A DNA stretch of 64,000 bases, from the NCBI RefSeq assembly GCF_004103735.1, contig NZ_CP035281.1:248001-312000 (forward strand). The letters are read 5' to 3'. A model generated the notes under the pieces. The model saw nothing but the letters and a program-made list of their open reading frames with translations, made no database searches and was not told the DNA's origin. Origin of the DNA: Aminipila luticellarii (GTDB lineage Bacteria > Bacillota > Clostridia > Peptostreptococcales > Anaerovoracaceae). Below are positions 1-9,913 of the stretch, in pieces (within the stretch, counting starts at the first letter, position 1; every line of letters starts with the position of its first letter). A program made the position numbers and the translations under genes.

Positions 1-1193
1 AGGCAGAGGCGCAGAAAGAAACTTCTCAGGTGCCGTCCCCGGAGGAAAGACAGCACAAAGAAGAAAGACCGGAAGTAGAGGGCATCCTCGAGCTGGCGGA
101 CGGAGGCTTCGGATTCCTGAGATTCTCCAATTTTTTGACCAGCGATAAAGACATCTATGTCTCCCCGTCGCAAATCAGAAGGTTCAATTTAAAGACGGGA
201 GATAAAATAAAGGGCATCTCCAGAAAACCAAATGAGGGAGAACGCTTTGGCGCATTGCTTTATGTACTTACCGTAAATGGAGATGAACCGGGCGTTGCCA
301 TGAGGCGGCCTGATTTTGATGATCTGACACCAATCTTTCCCAAGGAGAGGTTATCTTTAGAGACAGGCATCAGAAATGATACGGCCATGAGGCTTATCGA
401 TCTGGTAGCACCTATAGGAAAAGGGCAGAGAGGTATTATTGTCGCACCTCCTAAAGCCGGTAAAACCATTCTTCTCAAAAAAATTGCCAACACCATTGAA
501 ACAAAATATCCGGAGATTGAAATGATCGTTCTTCTGGTAGATGAAAGACCGGAGGAAGTAACCGACATGAAGCGGTCGCTGACCAGCGGAGAAGTCATTT
601 ATTCCACCTTTGATGAAATGCCGCAGCACCACGTAAAGGTTGCGGAAATGGTTTTGGCCAGAGCTCAGAGACTGGCTGAGCACGGCAAGGATGTGGTGAT
701 CCTTTTGGACAGCATTACAAGATTAGCCCGCGCCTACAATTTAGTAGTACCGGCTTCGGGCAGAACGCTGTCGGGAGGATTGGATCCGGGAGCCCTGCAT
801 AAGCCAAAGAAATTTTTCGGTGCGGCGCGAAAGCTGGAAGAAGGAGGAAGCATCACCATATTGGCCACAGCCCTTGTAGAGACCGGAAGCCGTATGGACG
901 ATGTGATTTTTGAGGAATTTAAAGGAACCGGTAACATGGAACTTCATCTGGACAGAAAGCTGTCCGAAAAGAGAATATTCCCTGCTATTAATTTAAATAA
1001 ATCGGGAACCAGACGAGAGGATCTGCTGATGACTCCGGAAGAAGTAGAGGCTGTGTGGATGATGAGAAGAGCCATGGCTAATCTGGGGACTCAGGAAGTA
1101 ACAGAAACAATTATTGATAATCTTGCTCACACCAGAAACAATGCAGACTTTATTCAGGTCATAAAAAAGAGCAAGCTTGCAGAGCAAAAGTAG
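1..1193 (+). CDS. rho: Transcription termination factor Rho (5' end outside window)
   Basis: ATP-dependent RNA helicase that ends transcription at Rho-dependent sites. The reading frame is already open at base 3, so the gene begins before the window; the GTG at 30 is only the first start-like codon inside it. From that GTG, a cold-shock-like RNA-binding domain occupies about residues 17-90 ([19 protein letters not shown]), and the RecA-type ATPase follows with Walker A APPKAGKT near residue 140-147, Walker B VVILLDS near 223 and the conserved [14 protein letters not shown] segment. The C-terminus is complete, with TAG at 1191-1193. Clostridial Rho proteins often carry an N-terminal extension, which would lie upstream. 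DUF1385 follows 37 bases downstream. The identity is certain; only the start is unknown. Confidence 0.97.
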   Translation, partial: AEAQKETSQVPSPEERQHKEERPEVEGILELADGGFGFLRFSNFLTSDKDIYVSPSQIRRFNLKTGDKIKGISRKPNEGERFGALLYVLTVNGDEPGVAMRRPDFDDLTPIFPKERLSLETGIRNDTAMRLIDLVAPIGKGQRGIIVAPPKAGKTILLKKIANTIETKYPEIEMIVLLVDERPEEVTDMKRSLTSGEVIYSTFDEMPQHHVKVAEMVLARAQRLAEHGKDVVILLDSITRLARAYNLVVPASGRTLSGGLDPGALHKPKKFFGAARKLEEGGSITILATALVETGSRMDDVIFEEFKGTGNMELHLDRKLSEKRIFPAINLNKSGTRREDLLMTPEEVEAVWMMRRAMANLGTQEVTETIIDNLAHTRNNADFIQVIKKSKLAEQK

Positions 1194-1230
1194 AAGTTGA
1201 GATTGTACACAACTTAAGCAGGAGCAAAAT

Positions 1231-2313
1231 ATGGATTTAAGTAAAATATTTTTAAAAGAAGCCTGCCCTACCAGTGTGGGAGGCCAGGCCGTCATGGAAG
1301 GCATCATGATGCGGGGACAAGAACGCACAGCCATAGCGGTGCGTATGCCGGACGGTGTCATCCATTTGAAAACAGAAAAGTTAAAACCCAAAGGAAAGGT
1401 GTGGAAGATTCCCCTCCTTCGCGGTGTGGTATCTTTTGGCTCTTCCCTTGTGACCGGAACGAAAACGTTGATGTATTCTGCGGAAGCTTTGGAAAACTAT
1501 GAAAACGAACACGCAGAAGAGTTGGCAAAAATTCGTGAAGAACAGAGAGCTGCGGGAACAGAGGACGGAAGTATTAAAGGGCCGGAGTATTACGAAAAAG
1601 ATAAATTTACCCTATGGACTGAAAAGCATTTTGGAGAAAAAGCAGCGTGGAACATGATGATTTATGCTTCTGTTGTGCTTGCCCTTCTTTTTACCGTAGG
1701 AATTTTTATCGTGGTGCCTACCATCGCAGTCAACTGGTGCGGCCGGCTGATCCAGAATGAAATTCTTCTCAATCTGATTGAAGGCATATTGCGTATCGTA
1801 TTGTTTGTAGGTTATATCATGCTTATTTCAAAGATGGAGGATATTAAAAGGGTATTTCAGTTCCACGGGGCGGAGCACAAATGCATCCATTGCTTTGAAA
1901 ACGGTCTGGAACTTACGCCGGCAAACTGCAAACCGTTCTATACTTTACATCCCAGATGCGGAACCAGCTTTCTGATGTTCATTATGGTGATCAGCTTAAT
2001 CCTGTTCTCACTTTTAGGCTGGCCGAACCTGCTTTTGCGGGTGACCTCCAGAATATTGCTGATACCGGTGATAGCAGGGCTTTCCTATGAGCTGCTCAAA
2101 TGGGCGGGACGCAGTGATAACATTGTGGTTCGGATTTTGAGCCTGCCGGGATTGTATTTACAGAAGCTCACCACGAAGGAACCTGATGAGAAACAGCTGG
2201 AAGTGGCTATCGTGGCGATGAAGGCGGTCATGGTTCCGGCAGAGACAGAAGAATTAGACTTGTATATGCCTTCCTATGAAGCATATACGCAAGAGGTTTT
2301 GCTAGGTAAATAA
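1231..2313 (+). CDS. DUF1385 family membrane protein (YqhQ-like)
   Basis: This 360-residue protein has the DUF1385 hallmark near the start (VGGQAVMEGIMMRG, residues 16-29) and the later FHGAEHKCIHCFENG segment with several Cys and His residues. About four hydrophobic segments are visible around residues 143-170, 180-200, 247-262 and 275-290. The family is widespread in Firmicutes (YqhQ in Bacillus) and has no firmly established biochemical role that I know of. A position between rho/rpmE and prmC is common in Clostridia, so it probably shares a housekeeping transcript. The ATG at 1231 follows AGCAGGAGC, a usable ribosome-binding site. The family call is secure and the function is unknown. Confidence 0.9.
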   Translation: MDLSKIFLKEACPTSVGGQAVMEGIMMRGQERTAIAVRMPDGVIHLKTEKLKPKGKVWKIPLLRGVVSFGSSLVTGTKTLMYSAEALENYENEHAEELAKIREEQRAAGTEDGSIKGPEYYEKDKFTLWTEKHFGEKAAWNMMIYASVVLALLFTVGIFIVVPTIAVNWCGRLIQNEILLNLIEGILRIVLFVGYIMLISKMEDIKRVFQFHGAEHKCIHCFENGLELTPANCKPFYTLHPRCGTSFLMFIMVISLILFSLLGWPNLLLRVTSRILLIPVIAGLSYELLKWAGRSDNIVVRILSLPGLYLQKLTTKEPDEKQLEVAIVAMKAVMVPAETEELDLYMPSYEAYTQEVLLGK

Positions 2314-2336
2314 CCTGATCAAGGGGGAATATATAA

Positions 2337-3206
2337 ATGGCGATGATTGTAAAAGAAATGCTTGAAATGGGGCAGAAGACTCTGGAGGGTGCAGGAATTT
2401 ATGACGCCAAGGTAGATGCGGAACGTTTGCTTTGTCATATGCTCAGCCTAGAAAGAGGCGAACTTTTTATGATTTGGTCCAAGAGGATGGAGGACGGCCA
2501 GTGCAGCCGCTACTTTGAGCTGATTGATGCCAGAGCCACCAGACTGCCTCTGCAGCACATAACCGGGGTACAGCAATTTATGGGCTATGATTTCAAGATC
2601 GACAAGAATGTGCTGATTCCCCGGCTCGATACAGAGCTTTTGGCAGAAGCGGTCATGGAATACGCGGAATATTTTAAGGGGAAAATTATGCTTCTCGATC
2701 TCTGCTGCGGAAGCGGAGCCATAGGCATAAGTCTGTCCAAACTGTGCAAAAATATGAAAATTGTCTGCAGCGATATCAGCGAAGACGCTGTGCGGCTCAC
2801 AAAGGAAAATGCAAAAGCCTTAAAGGCGAATATTACCGTTAAAAAAGGAGATTTGTTCGAACCCTTTAAGGGACGATTAGGCAATACAAAATTTGACATC
2901 ATCGTCTCCAATCCACCCTATATAGAAACAGAAGTCATCTCCACCTTAGAGGAAGAGGTGCGGCTGCACGAACCGCATCTGGCTCTGGATGGCGGAAAAG
3001 ACGGAATGGAGTTTTACAGGCAGATTCTGAAGGAGGCCCCAAAGTATTTAAACAAAGGCGGCATGCTCTTTTTGGAAGTCGGTCACAATCAGGGAAACAT
3101 CTTAGCAGATAAGCTTGCCCATATGGGACAGTATACCGATATAGAAGTTCGAAAAGATTATAATGAATTTGACAGAGTTGTCATCTGTAAAACACAGGTG
3201 AAGTAG
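2337..3206 (+). CDS. prmC: Peptide chain release factor N5-glutamine methyltransferase
   Basis: Methylates the glutamine of the GGQ motif in release factors RF1 and RF2 using S-adenosylmethionine. The N-terminal helical domain (residues 1-90) is followed by a Rossmann-type methyltransferase fold with the SAM loop LDLCCGSGAIG near residue 121 and the diagnostic NPPY motif at 192-195. The 289-residue length is normal. The start is an ATG with GGGGGAA seven bases upstream. Its substrate RF1 (prfA) lies three genes downstream in the same direction, a classic linkage, though here an MFS transporter and rpmE sit between them. Confidence 0.95.
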   Translation: MAMIVKEMLEMGQKTLEGAGIYDAKVDAERLLCHMLSLERGELFMIWSKRMEDGQCSRYFELIDARATRLPLQHITGVQQFMGYDFKIDKNVLIPRLDTELLAEAVMEYAEYFKGKIMLLDLCCGSGAIGISLSKLCKNMKIVCSDISEDAVRLTKENAKALKANITVKKGDLFEPFKGRLGNTKFDIIVSNPPYIETEVISTLEEEVRLHEPHLALDGGKDGMEFYRQILKEAPKYLNKGGMLFLEVGHNQGNILADKLAHMGQYTDIEVRKDYNEFDRVVICKTQVK

Positions 3207-3221
3207 CAGAAAGTTAATGGA

Positions 3222-4409
3222 ATGAATGCGATAAAACAAAACAGAGTTCTCATGGCTGTGGTAATTATTACTACAGCTGTTTGTCTTAGAGCTCCCATAA
3301 CCTCGGTGGGCTCTATTTTATATTGCATCGTGGAGGATCTGAAACTGTCAAGCACGGTCGCCGGTTCTATCACGACGATCCCGCTGATCGTCATCGCACT
3401 TTTGTCGCCCTGTGTCAGCAAGATCAGTGAACGAACCGGCGTCAATCAGTCCTTGCTGCTTGGAATGGGTATCCTGCTGACAGGAATCCTTCTCCGGTCC
3501 TTTGGCGGCATCATAGGCCTGATCGTTGGAACAGCTCTGGTTGGTGCCGGTATCGCCTTCGGAAATGTGTTAATTCCGGCTATCATAAAAAGCTTTTTCC
3601 CGGACAAGATCGGGACGATGACGGGGATGTTCACCACGACCATGTCCATTTGTTCGGGAATCGGAGCAGGCATCAGTGTTCCGCTGGCCGTAACATGGGG
3701 CTGGGGCTGGCGGCTGACCTTCTGCATTTGGGCGGTTGCCGCACTGGCGGCCATCCTGGTATCCCTCATGCAGATGAGAAGAATGAAGGATACCCCTTCC
3801 CGCACAGGGGAAGAGGCTGTTAAAAGGAAAGAGCAGACACCGCTGTATAAGATCCCGCTGGTCTGGTGGATCGCGGGAATGTTCGGCGGACAGTCCTGTG
3901 TCTTTTATATGATGGTCACCTGGCTGCCGACTATAGCCACAGACCGGGGGATTTCTGCCATGGCCGCAGGGGTCCTTGCAACGGTTTTTTCCGTATCTGC
4001 CATTCCTGCCAATTTTGGAATCCCTTTACTGGCGGGCCGCTGCAAAAATCAAAGCAGGCTGGCGGCAGGCATAGCCGGTCTGGGCGTAATAGGCTTGCTG
4101 GGAATCCTGCTGGCTAAATCGCTGGCCGTGCTGTTTGTCAGTGCGGCTGTTGTGGCTTTGAGTCTGGGAGGAACCTTTAGCTTAAGCCTTGTCTTATTTG
4201 GCATGAGGACTTCCGACGGGGTACAGGCGGCTCGGCTGTCCGGTTTTGCTCAGAGTGCGGGCTATGTGATGGCGGCGGTAGGCCCTGCCTTGGCGGGGGC
4301 GGTTTATGACCTGTGGGGAGATTGGAATTTTCCCGTTCTTCTGGCTGTTTTTATCATGATATTTGACTTGATTGCGGCATATATAGCAGGTCAGGATCGG
4401 CAGATTTAA
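3222..4409 (+). CDS. MFS transporter, CynX/NimT family
   Basis: A 395-residue integral membrane protein with about twelve hydrophobic segments and the family signature LRAPITSVG near residue 27. CynX/NimT members include the cyanate-associated transporter and nitroimidazole-resistance exporters; the substrate here cannot be read from sequence. It begins 15 bases after prmC and is probably co-transcribed, but its presence between prmC and rpmE looks like an insertion into an otherwise conserved translation gene cluster. A short hairpin after the stop and a strong promoter at 4484 separate it from rpmE. The fold is certain; the substrate is unknown. Confidence 0.85.
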   Translation: MNAIKQNRVLMAVVIITTAVCLRAPITSVGSILYCIVEDLKLSSTVAGSITTIPLIVIALLSPCVSKISERTGVNQSLLLGMGILLTGILLRSFGGIIGLIVGTALVGAGIAFGNVLIPAIIKSFFPDKIGTMTGMFTTTMSICSGIGAGISVPLAVTWGWGWRLTFCIWAVAALAAILVSLMQMRRMKDTPSRTGEEAVKRKEQTPLYKIPLVWWIAGMFGGQSCVFYMMVTWLPTIATDRGISAMAAGVLATVFSVSAIPANFGIPLLAGRCKNQSRLAAGIAGLGVIGLLGILLAKSLAVLFVSAAVVALSLGGTFSLSLVLFGMRTSDGVQAARLSGFAQSAGYVMAAVGPALAGAVYDLWGDWNFPVLLAVFIMIFDLIAAYIAGQDRQI

Positions 4410-4416
4410 GGCGCCC

Positions 4417-4444
4417 TTGGTTCAATCCGGCTTTAACCAAATTT
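4417..4444 (+). terminator. Weak terminator-like hairpin after the MFS gene
   Basis: TTGGTT at 4417-4422 pairs with AACCAA at 4435-4440, followed by a short mixed T-rich stretch. The stem is only six pairs and the T tract is interrupted, so termination would be partial. Confidence 0.3.
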
Positions 4445-4483
4445 TGGGGGATCTTTTTAAATGTAGTTTTTTGTAAAAATATC

Positions 4484-4512
4484 TTGCTAATGGGTCAGGC
4501 ATTTGATATAAT
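4484..4512 (+). promoter_or_regulatory. Sigma-A promoter for rpmE
   Basis: TTGCTA at 4484-4489 and a perfect TATAAT at 4507-4512 are 17 bases apart. Transcription would start near 4519, leaving a leader of about 60 bases before rpmE. Confidence 0.75.
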
Positions 4513-4579
4513 GTAAAGGCTGTAGTTACAGCAATAATGCGGAGGCCGCGGGGCCAAGAGCAAAGGAGAGGTGCATAGC

Positions 4580-4780
4580 ATGAAGGAAGGAATCCATCCA
4601 GATTATAAGGAATGTAAAGTTACTTGCGCATGCGGCAACACGTTCATGACAAAGTCAAATAAAGAAGAGATCCGAGTTGAAGTTTGTTCAGCTTGTCATC
4701 CGTTCTTTACAGGACAGCAGAAGTTCATTAACCGTGGCGGTCGTGTTGAAAAGTTCAAGACAAAGTATCACATCGACTAA
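4580..4780 (+). CDS. rpmE: 50S ribosomal protein L31, zinc-binding form
   Basis: A 66-residue L31 protein of the large ribosomal subunit. The zinc-ligand form is recognised from C16-x-C18 and C36-x2-C39 (CACGN and CSACHPF), so this is the C+ paralogue that Firmicutes typically replace with a Cys-less copy under zinc starvation. The GTG at 4571 is in frame, but the ATG at 4580 is the true start: it lies nine bases after AGGAGAG and gives the canonical MKEGIHP beginning. It has its own promoter and a strong terminator. Confidence 0.97.
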   Translation: MKEGIHPDYKECKVTCACGNTFMTKSNKEEIRVEVCSACHPFFTGQQKFINRGGRVEKFKTKYHID

Positions 4781-4801
4781 TTCAAGAAGTAGCTTTAAAT
4801 T

Positions 4802-4832
4802 AACTGGAAATATCAATTTCCAGTTTTTTTTT
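4802..4832 (+). terminator. Rho-independent terminator after rpmE
   Basis: AACTGGAAA at 4802-4810 pairs perfectly with TTTCCAGTT at 4817-4825 across a six-base loop, followed by a run of T residues to 4832. Confidence 0.9.
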
Positions 4833-4942
4833 ACTATAAATTATGTTATACTAAATAGTTAGTATGGAGGGAACTGGGCATTTTGCCAAAACAGTTCCGA
4901 TCGGCATGGAGAGATATAACCAAAAATTAAGGAGAACGATAG

Positions 4943-6004
4943 ATGTTTGATAAATTGGATTTCATATTAGAAAAGTATGAAGAGCTTTCTTTGAAGGTTT
5001 CAGACCCGGAGGTCATTAATAACCAGCCGGTGTGGCAGAAACACATCAAGGAAATGGGTGAGATGGAACCCATTGTAAATAAGTATAGGGAATATAAAAA
5101 AGCAAAAGAAGATCTGCAGGATGCTAAAGAAATGCTGGAGGAAAACGATGAGGAACTCCGGGAAATGGCTAAAATGGAGATCAGTGAACTGGAATCTGCC
5201 ATTGAAAGCATTTCAGAGGAGCTGAAGATCCTGCTCCTTCCGAAAGATCCCAATGATGACAGAAACGTCATTTTGGAAGTGAGAGCCGGAACCGGCGGAG
5301 ACGAAGCCGCGTTGTTCGGTGCGGATCTTTTAAGAATGTATACGAGATATGCAGAGCGGAGAGGTTGGAAAACCGAGCTTCTGGAGCTGAACGATACGGG
5401 TATCGGCGGCGTTAAGGAAGCGGTCATGCTGGTCAAAGGAAAGGGAGCTTACAGCCGATTGAAATATGAAAGCGGTGCGCACCGGGTTCAGCGTGTGCCG
5501 GAAACCGAATCCTCCGGGCGAATTCACACCTCGGCTGCCACCGTTGCCGTGCTTCCGGAAGTGGATGACGTAGAGGTTGAAATCAATCCCAACGATGTTC
5601 GCGTAGATGTGTACCGGGCATCAGGAAACGGCGGACAGTGTGTAAATACTACCGATTCAGCCGTAAGACTGACCCACATTCCTACCGGCTTGGTGGTGAC
5701 TTGTCAGGATGAAAAATCCCAGATAAAAAATAAAGAAAAAGCGTTTAAAGTTCTGCGTTCCAGATTATATGACCTGATGCAGCAGGAACAAAATAAAGAG
5801 ATTGCAGATCAGAGAAAGAGTCAGGTCGGAAGCGGCGACCGCAGTGAAAGAATCCGAACCTATAACTTTCCACAGGGAAGGGTATCCGATCACCGAATCA
5901 ATATGACCATTTATAAACTGGATTATTTTCTGGATGGAGATTTAGATGAAATTATTGACGGATTGATCACCAGCGACCAGGCGGAGAAGATGAAAAACTT
6001 CTAA
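4943..6004 (+). CDS. prfA: Peptide chain release factor 1
   Basis: RF1 recognises UAA and UAG stop codons on the ribosome and triggers peptide release. The 353-residue protein has the catalytic GGQ at residues 230-232, the substrate of PrmC encoded upstream. The residue following GGQ is cysteine rather than the more usual histidine, a variant I believe occurs in other Clostridia. The ATG at 4943 is preceded by AAGGAGAACGAT. A TATACT at 4847-4852 downstream of the rpmE terminator may be its promoter, but no good -35 is visible. Confidence 0.96.
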   Translation: MFDKLDFILEKYEELSLKVSDPEVINNQPVWQKHIKEMGEMEPIVNKYREYKKAKEDLQDAKEMLEENDEELREMAKMEISELESAIESISEELKILLLPKDPNDDRNVILEVRAGTGGDEAALFGADLLRMYTRYAERRGWKTELLELNDTGIGGVKEAVMLVKGKGAYSRLKYESGAHRVQRVPETESSGRIHTSAATVAVLPEVDDVEVEINPNDVRVDVYRASGNGGQCVNTTDSAVRLTHIPTGLVVTCQDEKSQIKNKEKAFKVLRSRLYDLMQQEQNKEIADQRKSQVGSGDRSERIRTYNFPQGRVSDHRINMTIYKLDYFLDGDLDEIIDGLITSDQAEKMKNF

Positions 6005-6076
6005 AGAGCGGTCGGGCTTGCGGGAATCGATAAAGGATAAAACACAAATACACGAATCATAGAAGAGATAGAACGA

Positions 6077-7096
6077 ATGGAAACCAAACTTTTAGAAATC
6101 ACAACTGAAAATATGGAGCAGGCGGCGAGGATGATCGCAGACGGAAAGCTGGTTGCTTTTCCCACGGAGACCGTATATGGTCTGGGAGCGGATGCCATGA
6201 ACGGCGAAGCAGTGGGAAAGGTGTATGCCGCGAAGGGAAGGCCCAGCGACAACCCGATGATTGTTCACATTGCAGACAAAAAGGATTTAGCCCGTTTGAC
6301 ACCGGTGGTAACGGAGGTCATGAAAGCATTGATGGAAGCTTTCTGGCCGGGACCGCTGACGATGATTGTGAATAAGCTGCCGGGTATCCCGGATGCCACT
6401 ACGGGGGGGCTGGATACGGTGGGCATCCGAATGCCTTCCGACGAAACAGCCAGAGCGCTTATTCGTCAATCCGGATGTCCGATTGCCGCGCCCAGTGCCA
6501 ATATATCGGGAAGACCCAGCCCTACTACGGCTCAGCATGTAGTGACGGATCTGGCCGGAAAAATTGATGCCATTTTGATGGGAGACGAATGTCAAGTTGG
6601 CATAGAGTCTACCGTGGTGGATGTGACCGGTGAGAACCCCATGATTCTGAGACCGGGGATTATTACAAGGGGAGAGCTTGAGAATGCAGTAGTAAAAATC
6701 GGGAAGAAAGTGGAATTGGATCCCGCCCTGCTGGTAAACAGGCCCAGAGACGTTTCTGAACCAGATTTTAAACCAAAGGCTCCCGGCATGAAATATAAGC
6801 ATTACGCCCCAAAAGCTGAGATGTTGATCATTTCCGGGGAAATAGCTAAGGTTAAGACAGAAATAGACAGGCTGAAATCGGAGAATGAAGCAAAAGGTAA
6901 AAAAGTAGGCGTGATTTTATTTGAAAAGGATCAATCCCGGGAAGCGGCCCACGACTTTTTTGCCAGGCTTCGTGAATTTGATGAACAGAAGGCGGATCTT
7001 ATTTTAGCGGGTGCCTTGGATCCCAATGATGGGGTAGGCTTTGCAGTCATGAATAGAATGCTGAAATCAGCAGGCTATCATATAATAAATGTATAA
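6077..7096 (+). CDS. Threonylcarbamoyl-AMP synthase (Sua5 type)
   Basis: Makes threonylcarbamoyl-AMP from threonine, bicarbonate and ATP, the first step in t6A modification of tRNAs that read ANN codons. The 339-residue length and order identify the long Sua5/YwlC form: a YrdC-type catalytic domain at about 10-200 (FPTETVYGLGADA, KGRPSDNPMIVHI, APSANISGRPSPT) and a C-terminal Sua5 domain beginning after the linker APGMKYKHYAPKAE. The ribosome-binding site is poor, so the ATG at 6077 is chosen on alignment of the N-terminus. The prfA - sua5 - rpiB - upp order is common in Firmicutes. Confidence 0.95.
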   Translation: METKLLEITTENMEQAARMIADGKLVAFPTETVYGLGADAMNGEAVGKVYAAKGRPSDNPMIVHIADKKDLARLTPVVTEVMKALMEAFWPGPLTMIVNKLPGIPDATTGGLDTVGIRMPSDETARALIRQSGCPIAAPSANISGRPSPTTAQHVVTDLAGKIDAILMGDECQVGIESTVVDVTGENPMILRPGIITRGELENAVVKIGKKVELDPALLVNRPRDVSEPDFKPKAPGMKYKHYAPKAEMLIISGEIAKVKTEIDRLKSENEAKGKKVGVILFEKDQSREAAHDFFARLREFDEQKADLILAGALDPNDGVGFAVMNRMLKSAGYHIINV

Positions 7097-7131
7097 AAGA
7101 TGTATGGATTTGTAAAAGAAAGGGAAAAAAT

Positions 7132-7563
7132 ATGAAAATAGCACTGGCCAGCGATCATGGTGGCTTCGAACTAAAAGAAACGATTAAAAAGTATTTGGAA
7201 GAGCTGGGAGTGGAAGTTCTCGATCTGGGAACGCACACGACGGAATCCGTAGACTATCCGAATTATGGAAAAATCTGCGGTGAAGCGGTGGTTTCAGGAA
7301 AAGCGGACAGGGGTATCGTTTTCTGCGGTACAGGTATCGGCATTTCCATTGCGGCAAATAAGGTAAAAGGGGTACGGTGTGCCCTGTGTACCGACGTTAG
7401 CATGGCAGAAATGGCGAGAAAGCATAATGACGCCAATCTTCTCGCTTTGGGCGGAAGAACCACGGACACCGAAACAGCCAGAGCCATTACAAAGGTGTGG
7501 CTGGAGACAGCGTTCGAGGGCGGCAGGCATCAGCGCCGTGTAGATATGTTGGACAACATGTAA
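7132..7563 (+). CDS. rpiB: Ribose 5-phosphate isomerase B
   Basis: Interconverts ribose 5-phosphate and ribulose 5-phosphate in the non-oxidative pentose phosphate pathway. The 143-residue sequence has the RpiB/LacAB signatures: SDHGGFELK at the N-terminus, the GIVFCGTGIGISIAANK phosphate-binding and catalytic stretch carrying the active-site Cys, and ARKHNDANLLALGGR. It lies 35 bases after the Sua5 gene and 55 before upp, and probably shares a transcript with both. The related galactose-6-phosphate isomerases are less likely given this context. Confidence 0.95.
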   Translation: MKIALASDHGGFELKETIKKYLEELGVEVLDLGTHTTESVDYPNYGKICGEAVVSGKADRGIVFCGTGIGISIAANKVKGVRCALCTDVSMAEMARKHNDANLLALGGRTTDTETARAITKVWLETAFEGGRHQRRVDMLDNM

Positions 7564-7618
7564 AATACAAAATTTAATAATAAAACAAACGCAGGCAAAG
7601 CAAGGGAGGAAATAATAA

Positions 7619-8248
7619 ATGGGTAAAGTATATGTATTTGATCATCCGTTAATTCAGCACAAGACAGCAATGATTCGAAAGGCAGACACAAGTGTAAAGG
7701 ATTTCAGAGAAATGGTGAGAGAAATTTCCATGCTGATGGGATATGAAGCTACCAGAAATCTTCCGCTGGAAGAAGTTGAAATCGAAACACCGATGTGCAA
7801 GACCACGATGAAAATGCTTCAGGGAGAAGATATTGCAATTGTTCCGATCCTGAGAGCAGGTCTTGGCATGGTAGATGGAATGCTGGCCCTTGTTCCGAAT
7901 GCAAAGGTAGGACATGTGGGACTGTACAGAGACCCGGAAACCCATATCCCTGTTGAATATTACTGTAAGCTGCCGACAGATATTGCCAAAAGGCAGGTAT
8001 TCGTAGTGGATCCGATGCTTGCTACAGGCGGAAGTGCCATTGCGGCGATTGATTTTATTAAGGCCAAGGGCGCAAAAGACATTATCTTTATGTGCCTGAT
8101 TGCTTCACCGGAAGGAATTGAGGCATTACAGAAAGCACATCCGGACGTAGACATTTTTATCGCGGCAAAGGATGAAAAGCTGAATGAAAATGCTTATATT
8201 ATTCCTGGATTGGGCGATGCAGGGGACCGTTTATACGGTACGAAATAA
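7619..8248 (+). CDS. upp: Uracil phosphoribosyltransferase
   Basis: Salvages uracil to UMP using PRPP. The 209-residue protein shows the type I PRTase PRPP loop [11 protein letters not shown] near residue 128-138 and the uracil-specific C-terminal end [13 protein letters not shown]. The start follows AAGGGAGGAAATAATA. It closes the rpiB-upp pair; tyrS follows 55 bases later with no terminator between them. Confidence 0.96.
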   Translation: MGKVYVFDHPLIQHKTAMIRKADTSVKDFREMVREISMLMGYEATRNLPLEEVEIETPMCKTTMKMLQGEDIAIVPILRAGLGMVDGMLALVPNAKVGHVGLYRDPETHIPVEYYCKLPTDIAKRQVFVVDPMLATGGSAIAAIDFIKAKGAKDIIFMCLIASPEGIEALQKAHPDVDIFIAAKDEKLNENAYIIPGLGDAGDRLYGTK

Positions 8249-8303
8249 GTAAAAATTTTCTGGCAGCATGAAGCTGCTGAAAAGTGGCTGATTGGAGGAA
8301 CAT

Positions 8304-9629
8304 ATGAATTTTATACCCGATAACGTGAGCAAGTACGACAACGTGTATGACGTACTGAAGGAAAGAGGCTTTATAGAGCAGTGCACCAATGAAGAGGAAG
8401 TCCGAGAACTTTTAGGGAAAGAAAAGATCAAGTTTTATATCGGCTTTGATCCCACTGCGGATTGCCTGCATGTCGGTCATTTTATGCAGGTGATCATTAT
8501 GATGTACATGCAGAAATATGGACATACTCCCATTGTTCTGATCGGCGGAGGTACGGGAATGGTAGGCGATCCGTCCGGCAGGTCGGATATGCGTCAGATG
8601 ATGACTCCGGAGACTGTGCAGGAAAACTGCAATGCATTTAAAAAGCTTTTTGACAAATTCCTGGATTTCGATGAGGAATGGGTCTATACCGGAGGAGACG
8701 GCAGGACCTTTGGAAAGGCTTCCGCCAATAAAGAGCCGGATCCGGGAAAGGCGATCTGCCTCAACAATGCATCGTGGCTGATGAATCTGAATTATGTGGA
8801 GTTCATTCGGGACATTGGCAGGCATTTTTCCGTGAACAATATGCTGCGTGCAGAATGCTTCAAGCAGAGGTTGGAAAAAGGACTTTCCTTCCTTGAATTT
8901 AACTACATGCTGATGCAGTCCTATGACTTTATGGTTATGGCAAGGGACATCGATTGTAAAATGCAGTTCGGCGGAAATGACCAGTGGTCCAATATTCTTG
9001 GGGGCGTAGACCTTTGCCGCCGCGAATTGGACAAGCAGGTCTACGGAATGACCTTCTCCCTTTTGACCACCAGTGAAGGCATTAAGATGGGCAAGACCCA
9101 GAAGGGCGCTTTATGGCTGGAAGCCGGGAAGACTTCTCCGTATGAGTTCTATCAGTATTGGAGAAATGTGGCGGACCCGGATGTAAACAAGTGTCTGCGC
9201 ATGTTGACCTTCCTTCCTATGGAGGAGGTAGAGCAGTTGTCCTCCCTGAAAGATCAGGAAATCAATAAGGCGAAAGAAGTGCTGGCCTTTGAGGTGACGA
9301 AGATGGTTCACGGGGAAGAAGAGGCGGTAAAAGCTCAAGAAGCGGCCAGAGCAGCATTCAGCGGCGGAGGGGATTTAAGCAACATTCCGACGACCCGAAT
9401 GTCGGCTTCTGATTTTGAAGGAGAAGGCATGGGCGTGGTCACTCTGATCAAAACCCTGAAATTAGTGCCGAGCAATGGAGAGGGCTTCCGAACCATTGAA
9501 GGAGGCGGTCTTTTGATAAACGATGAAAAGGTCACCAACCCGAAAATGATGGTAACAAAAGAGCTGTTCAAGGATGGAATCCTCATCATAAAAAAAGGAA
9601 AAAAGACCTTCCACAAGGTAGAAATTTAA
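8304..9629 (+). CDS. tyrS: Tyrosyl-tRNA synthetase
   Basis: Class I aminoacyl-tRNA synthetase charging tRNA-Tyr. The HIGH-type motif is HVGH near residue 56, the KMSKS-type loop is KMGKT near residue 261, and the C-terminal 80 residues form an S4 RNA-binding domain. A TTG at 8292 is in frame, but the ATG at 8304 is preferred because GGAGGAA lies immediately upstream at 8294-8300. No T-box leader fits into the 55-base gap after upp, so T-box control would have to act from further upstream. Confidence 0.96.
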   Translation: MNFIPDNVSKYDNVYDVLKERGFIEQCTNEEEVRELLGKEKIKFYIGFDPTADCLHVGHFMQVIIMMYMQKYGHTPIVLIGGGTGMVGDPSGRSDMRQMMTPETVQENCNAFKKLFDKFLDFDEEWVYTGGDGRTFGKASANKEPDPGKAICLNNASWLMNLNYVEFIRDIGRHFSVNNMLRAECFKQRLEKGLSFLEFNYMLMQSYDFMVMARDIDCKMQFGGNDQWSNILGGVDLCRRELDKQVYGMTFSLLTTSEGIKMGKTQKGALWLEAGKTSPYEFYQYWRNVADPDVNKCLRMLTFLPMEEVEQLSSLKDQEINKAKEVLAFEVTKMVHGEEEAVKAQEAARAAFSGGGDLSNIPTTRMSASDFEGEGMGVVTLIKTLKLVPSNGEGFRTIEGGGLLINDEKVTNPKMMVTKELFKDGILIIKKGKKTFHKVEI

Positions 9630-9637
9630 TAAGTTGC

Positions 9638-9672
9638 GGTGCTCCGTTTTCGGAGCACCATTTTTGTTTTTT
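9638..9672 (+). terminator. Rho-independent terminator after tyrS
   Basis: GGTGCTCCG at 9638-9646 pairs perfectly with CGGAGCACC at 9651-9659 across a TTTT loop, followed by a T-rich tail to 9672. It closes the housekeeping cluster. Confidence 0.93.
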
Positions 9673-9696
9673 GTCGGAAGAATACGATAAAGGGCA

Positions 9697-9718
9697 AATC
9701 TTAATATTATTTAAGATT
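9697..9718. promoter_or_regulatory. Inverted repeat AATCTTAA / TTAAGATT
   Basis: Arms at 9697-9704 and 9711-9718 with a six-base spacer. Further TTAAG copies follow at about 9722 and 9731. The same AATCTTAA octamer recurs at 14364 ahead of the response-regulator gene, so it could be a binding site for that regulator. This is inference. Confidence 0.3.
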
Positions 9719-9913
9719 ATATTAAGGCTGCTTTAAGAATGGTAGATTACATTAAGGAAGCAGCCGCAAAATGAAGCTTAAAAAATTTTTTTCTACTTTT
9801 TTGTAAAAAAATGAAACGTTTTAGCGATTAGCTGCGTCTTATATAATATAGGATTATTGGGACTGGAGATTATAGGGGAGCATACTTGTTGAAAAAGATA
9901 AAAAAATAGGGGA

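Noticed and set aside
260-598. Long minus-strand frames opposite rho and many other genes
   Set aside because: They lie fully inside strongly conserved genes, lack ribosome-binding sites and resemble no protein family.
5620-5640. Cys after the GGQ of RF1 as a damaged catalytic motif
   Set aside because: GGQ itself is intact and the following position varies; the rest of the protein is normal.
8249-8303. T-box leader for tyrS (and likewise for gltX and thrC)
   Set aside because: The gaps are too short and the conserved T-box antiterminator sequence is absent.
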